Assembly: GCA_048266425.1 (NCBI GenBank)
Contig: JBLWZN010000006.1
Span: 1 to 64,000, forward strand
Length of the DNA: 64,000 nt
Source of the DNA: Cerina sp048266425
GTDB lineage: Bacteria; Bacteroidota; Bacteroidia; Flavobacteriales; Flavobacteriaceae
Reading direction: 5' to 3'
The position numbers were made by a program, and so were the translations under genes. The notes beneath the pieces were generated by a model. That model worked only from the letters and a program-made list of their open reading frames with translations. It was not told where the DNA came from and ran no database searches. Shown one piece after another: positions 7,415 through 16,561 of this stretch. How positions within the stretch are numbered: position 1 is the stretch's first letter; every line of letters begins with the position of its first letter.

Positions 7415-9108
7415 TTAGGAGTCATTGGCAACAGTATTTTGTTCAGATGCCAATTTAATTGCTCTTTCTAAAACTTCATCATGTCCTTGTCTTAATCCTT
7501 TTATGGTTGGTTTAACTTCTATGTCAATTTTAATTCCTTTTCGTTGGGTTTCAGAACCATCTGGATAGAGAATCCCAGTGCCTGAAATAGAGGTTTTAAA
7601 ACCCCCCATGTATTCGAAAACGGCAACATCTCCATCTGCACCCGCAGTTTGATTTCCTATGGTAATAACATTGTCGGCAGTTTGAAATGCCATAGCCGTA
7701 AATTCCGATCTACTAAGTGTTCGATCGTTTACCAATAAGTAGACTCTGCCCTTAAAGGCTTTTTTACTGCTACTGGTTTGTAGATTCCCTTCATAAATGA
7801 ATTTTCCTGGGTAACTAAGGTTTGGGACGTAAATTTTGGTAAAATCTCTATTTTCAGGATTTAAATATCTTGAAAATTCTTTATAAATAAAAGCAGGATA
7901 ATTTCTTAAATCAATGATTATTGCGTTCTTGTTTTCCATTGCTTTAAATATATCGGGAATATCGCCGCCCTCGACACTTGCCATATTTATGTAACCAACC
8001 TTCTTGTTTATTGCCTTCCATTTAATAGATGTTGGATGGTTGTTGTATTTAAGATCAGTGAAGTTATATCTTCTGGCCTTAATTTCTTGGATTCGATTAT
8101 TCCTTTCAACTGTTAGTGTTATTGTTGAATCGATTCCTTCAAGGATTTGATAATAGGTATTCCTAATTTTGATATTAGGGTTCGAGCCGGAAACATACTT
8201 TGATTCTTTGTTAGCTTCTAAATTAATATCAATATTGTTGATTTTTAATATTACATCCCCTAATTTTAAATTACTGAGATTGGCAAGGGAATCGTTGAGA
8301 AAACCTGAAACAACTGCCTTATTCTCAATATGTGAAATCCTAGCAGGAAGATATTTGGGTCTATCATTGGTAAAGCGTATTGCAGCATGAGTGTCGTCTA
8401 ACTTTGCAATAAGTTCCCTGATTGCTAATTGATATTCATTTTTATTTGATGCATTTCTGAATTTTGGAATCATTTCTATTAAAACGGAATTCCAATTTTG
8501 GTCGGTCAGACATTTATAGGGGTAAAAATATTCTATAATGTTCCAATATTTAAAAAGCCCTAACAATCTAAATTCTTCGCTTGGATATTCAAAATCCTGA
8601 TACACAGGTTCGTTTGTAATCTTTATTTTGCCGACGGTTTCGGTAGTCACATAGAAATTTCCTCCTTGAATTCTGTTCTCTTCAATGAATTTTAGTTTAG
8701 AAGTGAGTGATTTTTCGAAAAGCGTAGAGTCCTGTTGTAGGCTTCCCATTTTTAGGACAGGTCAAAATTTTTGTTAAAATAATTTCCTTTGGAATCACAA
8801 TTTTCACAATTTCGAATAGGCCCCAATCGGTCTATCCAATCAATGTAAACTGTTGATAATGATTTCTTATTGGAAGAGTTTAAAACTTTAGGAAGATACT
8901 TGATAAATTCTTTGTCCCAATTGTATTTACCCTTTCCTGCTTGAGGATGATAATATTTTAAAAAGCCATAAATTTTTCCAAGTGATACTAATTTTACGGT
9001 TTCGGGAATTGTCGGTTGAGGATTGGCTGTAAAATTGGTAAAGATGCAGATGACTAAAAAAAGTAGGCTAAAAATTATTAATATTAAAAGTAGGAAGGAT
9101 TTTTTCAT
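7415..9108 (-). pseudogene. S41-family peptidase, frameshifted
   Basis: Two adjacent minus-strand frames give one S41 (C-terminal processing) peptidase. The first (9108-8752) has a signal or anchor helix (SFLLLILIIFSLLFLVICIF) and the helical domain up to NKNFDLS, then a stop. The second (8749-7415) continues with LQQDSTLFEKSLTSKL, the PDZ-like part (LGDVILKINN) and the catalytic core (DRTLSRSEFTAMAFQ, GADGDVAVFEY). Relatives read FDLSW at the join, so one base was probably lost near 8752. A sequencing indel cannot be excluded. If real, the second part lacks a signal peptide and is probably inactive. Confidence 0.8.
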
Positions 9109-9522
9109 ACTGCTGCCAACTTATCTTACCAACACAAATATAGCGGTTTATCCATTTATGTTTTGGGATTAAGGGTTGTATTGCCGTGGTTTATACTGAA
9201 ACTTGATTTAGCTTGAATTGAGATGATTTGGAATATGTAAGAGTTCTACGGTACCACGAAATGGCTAATTTACAACGAGAATTTCCGGTCATGATGCCTA
9301 AAATATTATTTCAAATAACAGGAGCAGGTGCGCCCTATCCGGTATTTGCTTGACGCTTATCTGACGGAATCGCTACAAAAACCGAACAGGATTCAGAAAC
9401 AATGTTTGCAGGTTTGGATTTGGGGAAAGAAAGTTAAGCCCAAAAAATACTTATTATTTCATATTTCCAGATTTTTTAAATATGGATATCTATTGTTTCT
9501 TCGTATTTCAAAAGCTAATGAA

Positions 9523-9747
9523 ATGAATATTAGTTTCACTATAAAGCAGGAGGAGTATATTGCCGATCAGGTTGCTTCTGGAGAGTACCAGAACAATAGC
9601 GAAGTTATTAGGGATGCCCTTAGTCTGCACGGAATTTATAACGATAAGATAATCCAGGATTTAAGAAAAGAAATCGAGAAAGGATGGAACGGTCCTGACA
9701 GCAATAGATCCATGAAAGAAATCATTGCCTCTAAAAAAAGAGAATAA
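9523..9747 (+). CDS. ParD-family antitoxin, second copy
   Basis: A 74-residue paralogue of the antitoxin at 5466, differing at about ten positions (TIKQEEYIADQVASGEYQ, NNSEVIRDALSLH). The ATG at 9523 was chosen over the longer upstream frame because it aligns with the first copy. Its toxin partner is decayed, so it is now an orphan. It might still bind the shared promoter or neutralise the intact toxin, which is inference. Confidence 0.85.
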   Translation: MNISFTIKQEEYIADQVASGEYQNNSEVIRDALSLHGIYNDKIIQDLRKEIEKGWNGPDSNRSMKEIIASKKRE

Positions 9748-9896
9748 TTTCGAAATACGTTTTATCAAAAAAAAGAAAACAGCATTGATGAAATCTTTGA
9801 TTTTGGCGAATACAAATTTGATTATGACCAGGTCATTGCTTATTTGATTGGTTTGGAAGAGCATTTTGAGGCTTTGGCAACAAATTCGAAAATTGG
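9747..9896 (+). pseudogene. decayed parE toxin fragment
   Basis: The sequence aligns with codons 1-51 of the intact toxin at 5699. Three lesions are visible. The start codon ATG has become ATT; two bases are missing near 9770 (TCAAAAAAAAGAAAACAGC against TCCAAGGAAACAGAAAACGAC); and everything after AATTGG is gone. The rest remains easily recognised (GATGAAATCTTTGATTTTGG), suggesting fairly recent loss. Confidence 0.85.
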
Positions 9897-9906
9897 AAAA
9901 AAACCC

Positions 9907-10482
9907 TTACTCCCTTTTCTCCCTCATTTCTTTCAAAGCTTTTGTCCAACGTAATAATTGTTTCAACATTGATCTTGCCGATTTTTCCAAGTTGGCATTC
10001 CCTTCAAAAACACCATCTTCATTAATTAATTGGGTGAAAAATGGAATATTGACCGCTTGCATCAAGGGTACCATTCCCAATGTTGTTACGGTTTGTTTTA
10101 TTGCCTGTACCGCTCTGGTGCCAGCGGACACCCCTCCATAGCTAACAAATCCCACCGGCTTCTCCTGCCATTCATGAAAAAGATAGTCCAATGCGTTTTT
10201 TAAGGTTGCAGGATATCCAAAATTGTATTCGGGGGTTATGAAAATAAATGAATCCGCACTGTTAATGATTCCGCTCCACTTTTTAGTGTGTCCGTGCTTG
10301 TAATTTTGTAATCGGGGATGTTCCGGCTCATCCAGGAAGGGTAAGTTTATTTCTTTCAGATCTAGTACCTCCACTTCGAAATCTGAATGTTGCTTTAATA
10401 TATCCAAGAACCAATGCGCTATCAATGGTCCTTTCCGTCCTGGTCTTGTACTTGCAATAATTATTTTCAATTGATATTTCAT
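9907..10482 (-). CDS. NADPH-dependent FMN reductase family protein
   Basis: A 191-residue flavodoxin-like oxidoreductase. The N-terminal phosphate loop is IIIASTRPGRKG and the flavin-contacting motif is TPEYNFGYPATLKNALDYL, followed by GFVSYGG. These are hallmarks of the NADPH-dependent FMN reductase / quinone reductase family. Physiological substrate unknown; flavin or quinone reduction in the cytosol is usual. It is the first ordinary gene after the accessory region. Confidence 0.9.
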   Translation of the reverse strand: MKYQLKIIIASTRPGRKGPLIAHWFLDILKQHSDFEVEVLDLKEINLPFLDEPEHPRLQNYKHGHTKKWSGIINSADSFIFITPEYNFGYPATLKNALDYLFHEWQEKPVGFVSYGGVSAGTRAVQAIKQTVTTLGMVPLMQAVNIPFFTQLINEDGVFEGNANLEKSARSMLKQLLRWTKALKEMREKRE

Positions 10483-10531
10483 CTGTTCAAATTTTTGTAA
10501 TTATCCAATAACAAATTAATTAAAAAACCCG

Positions 10532-10639
10532 CCAGCCCGACAGAGTCGTTCTGGCGGGCCAGCCCGAAAGAGTCGTTCTGGCGGGCCAGCCCGAAAGAGT
10601 CGTTCTGGCGGGCCAGCCCGAAAGAGTCGTTCTGGCGAG
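10532..10639. repeat. four tandem 27-bp palindromic units, probable terminator
   Basis: Four copies of a 27-bp unit (CCAGCCCGAAAGAGTCGTTC then TGGCGGG); the first has a CAG variant and the last ends CGAG. Each unit folds on itself through CGCCAG and CTGGCG. Read on the minus strand, the last stem is followed by TTTTTTAATTAATT, so it can terminate transcription from the channel gene. Copy number probably varies between strains. The units are contiguous without spacers, so this is not CRISPR. The rest of the gap to 10820 holds only an imperfect 23-bp duplication (GGTGTTCATGAACC at 10676, again at 10739). Confidence 0.8.
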
Positions 10640-10820
10640 TGTAATTATTCACATCTCCGATAATTTTGTTTTAAAGGTGTTCATGAACCTTTGGTTTCAC
10701 CAATAATCATTTACTCACCTACTTATTTTTTATACTTTGGTGTTCGTGAATCTTCGATTTCGGTGGGTATCAAGAATGGTAATGGCCCATTTCATAGCTT
10801 TTTAAGAAGTGATTTTTATT

Positions 10821-11924
10821 TTATTCTTGATTATAGCTTTTACTTCTCTGATCCTTTATCACTATGGTTCTATGGGGAAAAGGAATCTCTATGCCTTCCT
10901 TGTCAAAACGCTTTTTAATACTTTCCAATACATCTCGTTTAAGGGCAGTCGCGTCCACATAACTTTTTGCCCAAGCCCAAGCCCTAATTTGAACGGAAGA
11001 ATCATTAAGACTGATTACTCCAGTTTTGACCAATGGCAAATTGTTGCGTTTGTCGGCCGCAGTTCGGTTGTCATAGATTAGTGGATGGTTCTCACATTCT
11101 TCCTGCATGATTTTTTTGGCAACATCTATATCACTATCGTAAGAAATACCGATGTCGATAAACTCACAGGATTTTTTCTCCCCGATATCAAAGTTGACGA
11201 TTTTTTCTTTGTTTACAATTGAGTTTGGAATAACGATCATCCCATTTTTATAATTGCGTATCACCGTATGGCGAAGCGTAATATCCGTCACGGTCCCCAG
11301 GATTGTGGTGTCTATTTCAATTAAATCGCCTATCCTGAAAGGTTTGAAAGTTATTATGAATATACCTCCAATAACATTGGCGAGTGCCTCTTGTGCTGCC
11401 AACCCAGCAATTAGGGCAAGTACACCGGCACCGCCTAAGGCGGTTTGGGAAATACCACGGAGTGAAGGGAAGGCCAAAAGGCAAAAGAGCGCACCCACAA
11501 AGTAAATTGAAGCGAGTACTACATAACGTAAAAACTTGATGCTTGTTGGGTCTTGCTGCTGTTCTATCTTCTTTTCTATATGCAGTTTAAACCATATATT
11601 CAAGGAAGAGGCCACCACCAAGGTGACGGTGGCAACAACGCCTAAGTAAATGGCGATTTTGAAATTATTGGATATTCTACTTACGTTTTCCCCATCGTCG
11701 AAGATGTAGCTAACCGCCATTAATCCCAAAACAATCCATAAGGTGTTGAGAATTCGCCTAATCAATGGGATTGCTTTGGTAGGTTTTACAGTGAACTTCC
11801 TTGTTTGTATCTTTACCAACCACCGGATTACAGCATTGGTAACAAGCCGTAACGCCAAAACGGCAGCTATTATGATAACTATATGAAAAAAGTCCTGACG
11901 ATGGACCTCAAAAAAGTTTTTCAT
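10821..11924 (-). CDS. MscS-family mechanosensitive channel
   Basis: A 367-residue channel with about four N-terminal membrane helices. The pore helix is GGAGVLALIAGLAAQEALAN, with the small-residue pattern of MscS TM3, followed by IGGIFIITFKPFRIGDLIEI of the beta domain. The C-terminal cytoplasmic part includes SVQIRAWAWAK. It releases solutes on hypo-osmotic shock at the inner membrane. The small holin-like gene lies 69 nt upstream on the same strand, so they may be co-transcribed. Confidence 0.92.
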   Translation of the reverse strand: MKNFFEVHRQDFFHIVIIIAAVLALRLVTNAVIRWLVKIQTRKFTVKPTKAIPLIRRILNTLWIVLGLMAVSYIFDDGENVSRISNNFKIAIYLGVVATVTLVVASSLNIWFKLHIEKKIEQQQDPTSIKFLRYVVLASIYFVGALFCLLAFPSLRGISQTALGGAGVLALIAGLAAQEALANVIGGIFIITFKPFRIGDLIEIDTTILGTVTDITLRHTVIRNYKNGMIVIPNSIVNKEKIVNFDIGEKKSCEFIDIGISYDSDIDVAKKIMQEECENHPLIYDNRTAADKRNNLPLVKTGVISLNDSSVQIRAWAWAKSYVDATALKRDVLESIKKRFDKEGIEIPFPHRTIVIKDQRSKSYNQE

Positions 11925-11993
11925 TATTGATAATTTAAAAAAATTCCAATGCCATAGATCACTTGGGGAAATTCAATATAGGGATTCAATTTA

Positions 11994-12335
11994 TTACCCC
12001 TCTTTTAGAACAGAGAACATAATGGTCTGTAGAAACGAGAGCAATAGGCTAAAAAGTAGGGCCCACCAAATACTGTCCACCGTAAATCCGTGTATCAGAT
12101 TGTCCGCCAACAAGATTATAATGGCGTTGATTATAAGAAGAAATAGCCCAAATGTGAGAATTGTGACCGGGAGGGTCAAAATGACAAGAATTGGCCGAAC
12201 AATAAAATTAAGAAGACTCAATACAATGGCTACAATAATTGCGGTCATAAAAGAATCTACCCCTACTCCGGGCAATATATTGGCAAGGATCACTACAGCT
12301 AGGGCACTTAAGAGGATGCGGATTATAAGTTTCAT
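11994..12335 (-). CDS. phage-holin-like (YvlD/PF04020-type) membrane protein
   Basis: A 113-residue protein with four hydrophobic helices (LIIRILLSALAVVILANILP, FMTAIIVAIVLSLLNFIVRP, LPVTILTFGLFLLIINAIII, IWWALLFSLLLSFLQTIMF). The LLNFIVRPILVILTLPVTIL signature marks the YvlD-like family, common in chromosomes and not necessarily phage-derived. Its function is unclear; a role in membrane stress has been suggested for relatives. Confidence 0.85.
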   Translation of the reverse strand: MKLIIRILLSALAVVILANILPGVGVDSFMTAIIVAIVLSLLNFIVRPILVILTLPVTILTFGLFLLIINAIIILLADNLIHGFTVDSIWWALLFSLLLSFLQTIMFSVLKEG

Positions 12336-12390
12336 TTTTTTATAATTTATTAATGGTAATGGTCTTATAATTGCGAATATTCCAAATCGC

Positions 12391-12534
12391 TTATTTTACT
12401 ACGATATTAGGCAATTTTTCCCTTATTTCCTTGTATAGGCTTTTATTGGATTTTTCTTTTGACGAGAAATAAATTTTCTCGCCGTTTTTCTTGGTTATTA
12501 AAATTTAGGGTTTGGTGTCGGCATTTAGGATGAG
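12391..12534 (-). pseudogene. C-terminal remnant of a degraded gene
   Basis: On the minus strand this gap encodes LILNADTKP, a TAA, then ILITKKNGEKIYFSSKEKSN and KSLYKEIREKLPNIVVK before a stop. The second half reads like the end of a bacterial PH-type or similar small domain, but no start codon and no upstream continuation remain. It is probably a gene tail with a nonsense mutation. A chance open stretch is possible, since it is only 48 codons. Confidence 0.35.
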
Positions 12535-12580
12535 TTTGATAATTTATGAAGGAACAGGGGTCATTTCAGATTTTGGAATT

Positions 12581-13354
12581 TCATTGGTCTAGCATAAATG
12601 CGAGGGACTTTTCAAAATATTGCCTTGGATTTTCGGCATGTAGCCAATGGCCGGCCTTGTCTATGGTTTCTATTTTAGCGAGTGGAAAATGTCTTTTTAT
12701 TTCCGGGAAATCATCGGGAACAATGTATTCGGATCGATCGCCCCGTAAAAATAGGGTAGGACCATGAAATATATCGGTAGTGCCAATATTCTCACCTAAT
12801 TCCTCCATTTTATGGGACAATACCTCCAAATTGAATCGAAAACCCAACCTATCCTTGGTTTCCCAATAAAGGTTTTTCAACAAAAATTGTCGAATGCCAG
12901 TTTCTGTTATGTTTTTTGCCAGTGCTTCGTCCACTTCCGTTCTAGAGGAATATTGTTCTAGATTTAGGTCCAGTAAAGGATTGATGATTGGTTGGTGGTG
13001 GGGTGGAAAATATTTGGGTGCCATATCGGCCACGATCAGTTTTGTCACCAGTTCTGGATAGGTGCAGGCCAACTGCATCACGGTTTTTCCGCCCATGGAA
13101 TGTCCCATCGCTATAGCGCTTTGCAAATGGTGGTGGGCCATGTATTCCTTGATGTCCTCCACCAAGAATCCATAATCAAAATCGACGGAATGGAAACTCT
13201 TGCCATGATTGCGCTGGTCGATCAGATGTACATTAAAGCCCTTTTCCGCATATTGTCCGCCCAAGGTCTTCCAGTTGTCCAACATGCCAAGAAATCCGTG
13301 GAGGATCAGAAGTGGGGTTCCTTCCCCTAAAATTTTTGAATGGAGTATCGGCAT
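12581..13354 (-). CDS. alpha/beta-hydrolase (YbfF-like esterase)
   Basis: A 257-residue alpha/beta-fold hydrolase. The oxyanion region is LILHGFLGMLDNW, the nucleophile S86 sits in GHSMGG, and the catalytic histidine is in AGHWLHAENP near the C-terminus. DQRNHGKSFHS is typical of YbfF-type esterases. The ATG at 13354 was chosen because it overlaps the pdxJ stop (TAATG); the longer frame would overlap pdxJ by 64 nt. Substrate unknown. Confidence 0.88.
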   Translation of the reverse strand: MPILHSKILGEGTPLLILHGFLGMLDNWKTLGGQYAEKGFNVHLIDQRNHGKSFHSVDFDYGFLVEDIKEYMAHHHLQSAIAMGHSMGGKTVMQLACTYPELVTKLIVADMAPKYFPPHHQPIINPLLDLNLEQYSSRTEVDEALAKNITETGIRQFLLKNLYWETKDRLGFRFNLEVLSHKMEELGENIGTTDIFHGPTLFLRGDRSEYIVPDDFPEIKRHFPLAKIETIDKAGHWLHAENPRQYFEKSLAFMLDQ

Positions 13355-14067
13355 TACGAGAGTCGGTTTAGGTACATTTTGACCACATTTTCCAATCCAA
13401 AGTAAAGTGATTCGCATATAAGGGCGTGCCCAATGGACACTTCCAATAGGTTTGGAACCTGTTCCTTAAAATATCTTATATTGTCTAGGCTTAGGTCGTG
13501 GCCCGCATTGATTCCCAAGCCCAATTGATGGGCGACTCTGGCCGCTTCCACAAAAGGATTAACCGCTTCCGGGTATCCCGTTTCAAAACCCTTTGCATAA
13601 CTTTCCGTATAGAGTTCAATACGGTCTGTACCTGTATTGGCAGCGCCCTCCACCATTTTGGTGTCCGGGTCGACAAAAATGGAAGTCCGAATATTGTTCC
13701 TTTGAAACTCTGATATAACTTCTTTTAGAAAACCCATGTGCACTATGGTGTCCCAGCCTGCATTGGAGGTGATAGCGCCAATGGCGTCAGGAACCAAGGT
13801 TACTTGGGCGGGGCGGATTTCCAGGACCAAATCCATGAACTCGGGGATGGGATTCCCTTCAATATTGAACTCGGTTTTCACAATTTTTTTTAGGTCCCGT
13901 GCATCTTGATACCGAATATGCCGTTCATCAGGCCGTGGGTGAATTGTGATGCCTTGAGCGCCAAATGCCTCTATGTCCGCTGCTGCTTTTAGCAAATCGG
14001 GTACGTTTCCTCCCCGAGCATTTCTCAATGTGGCTATCTTATTTATATTAACACTTAGTTTTGTCAT
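13354..14067 (-). CDS. pdxJ: pyridoxine 5'-phosphate synthase
   Basis: A 237-residue protein of normal length for PdxJ, which condenses 1-deoxyxylulose 5-phosphate with 3-amino-2-oxopropyl phosphate in vitamin B6 synthesis. Diagnostic stretches are LSVNINKIATLRNARGG at the N-terminus, GITIHPRPDERHI, and LGINAGHDLSLDNI and SIGHALICESLYFG near the C-terminus. It is coupled to the downstream hydrolase and diverges from the CBS-protein gene at 14154. Confidence 0.95.
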   Translation of the reverse strand: MTKLSVNINKIATLRNARGGNVPDLLKAAADIEAFGAQGITIHPRPDERHIRYQDARDLKKIVKTEFNIEGNPIPEFMDLVLEIRPAQVTLVPDAIGAITSNAGWDTIVHMGFLKEVISEFQRNNIRTSIFVDPDTKMVEGAANTGTDRIELYTESYAKGFETGYPEAVNPFVEAARVAHQLGLGINAGHDLSLDNIRYFKEQVPNLLEVSIGHALICESLYFGLENVVKMYLNRLS

Positions 14068-14153
14068 TTTGGCAAATGGTTAGAATTGTAAAAATACAAA
14101 TTAGGCACGCCGTTTGAAGTGTAAAATTAGTAATTTGCAATATATTTAAAGAT

Positions 14154-14810
14154 ATGCAGCTTCAGTCGCACATAATTTCGACCATTCCTATTTTCAATAT
14201 TGGTGACTCCATGGAGGAGGTGATCCAATTTTTTGAAAGCACCACCTATTCCCATGTAGCCATTTTGGAAGACAATCGTTTTTTGGGTGTTTTGGATGAA
14301 AATGATTTGGAAATTTACAAAAACGACCAGAAAATCGAGAATTATAGGCACAGTCTAGAGGCTTTTTTCGTAATGCACGATACCTTATGGTTTGATGTAT
14401 TGGAAGTTTTTGCCAAGAACGAGGCCAATATTTTACCGGTTCTTAGCGCAGAACATGCAGTACTGGGGTACTATGACCTCACCGATGTTGTGAGTGTTTT
14501 TATTGAAACCCCATTTTTTAAGGATCCAGGCGGCATTATTGTTTTGGCAAAAGGAATTAAGGACTATTCATTCAGTGAAATTTCCCAAATTGTAGAATCA
14601 AGTGGGGCCCGAATGATCGGTGGGTTTATCAGTGAGATAAGAAATGAGATAATCCAGATCACGATTAAGATAGGTGCAGCAGATCTTAATGACGTGCTCC
14701 AAACCTTTAGGCGGTACAACTACACCGTACTTTTCGGTCATGAAGACGATCAGTTTTTGGAAGATCTTAAACAAAGGTCCGATTATTTGGATAAATATCT
14801 AAACGTTTAG
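14154..14810 (+). CDS. CBS-domain protein
   Basis: A 218-residue protein with a CBS pair at about 5-130 (MEEVIQFFESTTYSHVAIL; EANILPVLSAEHAVLGYYDL) followed by an ACT-like C-terminal region (RNEIIQITIKIGAADLNDVL). Its position between pdxJ and nadK is conserved in flavobacteria. It ends 5 nt before nadK, suggesting co-transcription and perhaps nucleotide-dependent regulation of NAD(P) metabolism, which is inference. Confidence 0.85.
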   Translation: MQLQSHIISTIPIFNIGDSMEEVIQFFESTTYSHVAILEDNRFLGVLDENDLEIYKNDQKIENYRHSLEAFFVMHDTLWFDVLEVFAKNEANILPVLSAEHAVLGYYDLTDVVSVFIETPFFKDPGGIIVLAKGIKDYSFSEISQIVESSGARMIGGFISEIRNEIIQITIKIGAADLNDVLQTFRRYNYTVLFGHEDDQFLEDLKQRSDYLDKYLNV

Positions 14811-14815
14811 CGGAT

Positions 14816-15697
14816 ATGAAGGTAGCTATCTTCGGGCAGACCTATCAGGACAATGCGTTGGAATACGTGGTGGAACTGTTGGACGAACTGCAAAGTTATG
14901 CCGTACATGTATCCTTTGAAGAGGATTTTTACAAACTTTTATCAAAATCGGGTAAACTGGGCAGCTATGAGACCTTTGATCACGAGAAAGGTCTGGATAG
15001 TACTTTTGACCTCTTTATCAGTTTTGGCGGTGATGGTACAATTCTTAGGGCCATAACCTATGTCCGAAATTTAGGTATTCCGGTAGTTGGGGTCAATACC
15101 GGTCATCTGGGTTTTTTATCCACCTTTAAAAAGGAGGACGTCCGCAAGGTGGTACAGGAATTTGTTTCCGGGGCATATACGATAGTAGAAAGAAGTTTAG
15201 TTGAAGTTAGTGCGGAATCGGGTATTCCGGAATTTGGGGATTTGAATTTTGCCCTGAACGAAATCACGGTGAGCCGTAAGGATACGACCTCCATGATTAC
15301 CGTGGAGACCTATTTGAACGATGAGTATTTAACTTCCTATTGGGCGGATGGCCTTATTGTGTCCACGCCCACTGGATCCACCGGATATTCGTTGAGTTGT
15401 GGTGGTCCGGTAATGGTTCCAACAGCTAAATCATTGGTAATCACTCCAATTGCCCCGCATAATTTAAATGCCCGTCCTCTGGTTGTTTCGGATAATACAG
15501 AAATAAGATTGAGGGTATCGGGCAGGGAGGAACATCATTTGGTTTCGTTGGACTCAAGGATTGCTTCCTTGCGCAATGGAAACCAGATCGTTGTAAAAAA
15601 AGCTGGTTTTAAGATCAAGATGATCGAATATACTTCCGAGAGTTTTCTGAAAACACTTCGCAATAAACTTTTATGGGGAGAGGACAAGCGGAATTGA
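14816..15697 (+). CDS. nadK: NAD kinase
   Basis: A 293-residue ATP-NAD kinase, which phosphorylates NAD to NADP in the cytosol. The catalytic GGDGT motif is at 71-75 (SFGGDGTILRA). The NAD-binding region has NTGHLGFLST and the conserved ADGLIVSTPTGSTGYSLSCG. Normal family length. It lies 5 nt after the CBS-protein gene. Confidence 0.96.
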   Translation: MKVAIFGQTYQDNALEYVVELLDELQSYAVHVSFEEDFYKLLSKSGKLGSYETFDHEKGLDSTFDLFISFGGDGTILRAITYVRNLGIPVVGVNTGHLGFLSTFKKEDVRKVVQEFVSGAYTIVERSLVEVSAESGIPEFGDLNFALNEITVSRKDTTSMITVETYLNDEYLTSYWADGLIVSTPTGSTGYSLSCGGPVMVPTAKSLVITPIAPHNLNARPLVVSDNTEIRLRVSGREEHHLVSLDSRIASLRNGNQIVVKKAGFKIKMIEYTSESFLKTLRNKLLWGEDKRN

Positions 15698-15789
15698 CCT
15701 CTGGGTTGGACAATAAATGGGTCCAAAAGTTGTTTATCAACATGGGAACAGGAATATAATAATAAGGTAGATAAAATTACCCGAATTGT

Positions 15790-15797
15790 TATATTTG
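15790..15797 (+). promoter_or_regulatory. Bacteroidota -7 box upstream of the DUF6089 gene
   Basis: TATATTTG matches the TAnnTTTG -7 consensus and sits 16 nt before the ATG at 15814. No clear TTTG is visible at the usual spacing upstream. Confidence 0.5.
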
Positions 15798-15813
15798 CAA
15801 ACTTTTTGATTCT

Positions 15814-16515
15814 ATGAAGCGATTCATTGCGGTATTCTTTTTATTGGTATTTGGCGAAATTAATTCCCAGACCTATGAAGTTGGGATCTTTGGGGGAGGA
15901 ACCAATAATATCGGCGATGTGGGCCGCACCAATTATATTTGGCCCTCGGGCCCTGCATTTGGCGGCATTTTTAAATGGAACAAGAGTAGCCGCTATGCAT
16001 GGCGGGCGAGTGTGATTTATGGAAAATTTACGGCGGATGATTCAAAATCGGATATGTCCTATAGACAGCAAAGAGGTTATGTGATAACCAATTCCATTTT
16101 TGAGACCTCGGCAGGTTTGGAATTTAATTTTGTGCCATATAACCTGCACAAACTGGGGCCGGCCTTTACTCCATATTTGTACACGGGAGTAACCTATTTT
16201 AGGTATGATTATAATTATTTTGATGCCGGTCAGGTACAGGAAATCAACAATGGGCAAAGGGACGGTTCATTTGCCATTCCCATGACGGTAGGAGCCAAGA
16301 TAAGATTGAACCAATTTTTAATTCTGGGTGCAGAGATCGGCGCCAGGTATACGTTTACCGACAACCTGGACGGCAGCAATCCAGAGAACACAAATGTGGA
16401 TACACAAGTTGATCCCGCATTTGGAAATATTTTTAGCAACGACTGGTATGTTTTTTCAGGGTTGACCCTAACCTATACCTTTAAAAGGAAGCCCTGTTCC
16501 GATTGTTTTGATTGA
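15814..16515 (+). CDS. DUF6089-type outer-membrane beta-barrel protein
   Basis: A 233-residue secreted protein with a signal peptide (KRFIAVFFLLVFGEINSQ) followed by alternating beta-strands, as in small outer-membrane barrels (WRASVIYGKFTADDSK; YLYTGVTYFRYDYNYF; LTLTYTFKRK). The N-terminal YEVGIFGGGTNNIGDV is typical of the DUF6089 family, which precedes uppS and bamA in flavobacteria. Exact role unknown. Confidence 0.85.
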   Translation: MKRFIAVFFLLVFGEINSQTYEVGIFGGGTNNIGDVGRTNYIWPSGPAFGGIFKWNKSSRYAWRASVIYGKFTADDSKSDMSYRQQRGYVITNSIFETSAGLEFNFVPYNLHKLGPAFTPYLYTGVTYFRYDYNYFDAGQVQEINNGQRDGSFAIPMTVGAKIRLNQFLILGAEIGARYTFTDNLDGSNPENTNVDTQVDPAFGNIFSNDWYVFSGLTLTYTFKRKPCSDCFD

Positions 16516-16561
16516 TAGGGAGCTTCCGGACCTTGTTGTTAAGGGAATCTTTTAATGTATT

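Larger units (their letters stand above)
9130..9896. repeat. duplicated TA-bearing segment, copy B
   Basis: Second copy of the segment at 5082-5850, in the same orientation. The core at 9328-9388 has weaker arms (CCGGTATTTG and CAAAAACCGA). Similarity stops inside the toxin sequence at AATTGG (9896), 10 bp before the end of the FMN reductase gene, so this is also the right-hand edge of the accessory region. Both copies lie directly upstream of a minus-strand gene start (5040 and 9108). Confidence 0.8.

Noticed and set aside
10532..10639. CRISPR array
   Set aside because: The 27-bp units are directly contiguous with no spacers, are self-palindromic, and no cas gene is nearby.
11994..12335. 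Phage holin and hence a prophage
   Set aside because: The family name is misleading; the protein is a common chromosomal YvlD-like membrane protein and no phage genes surround it.
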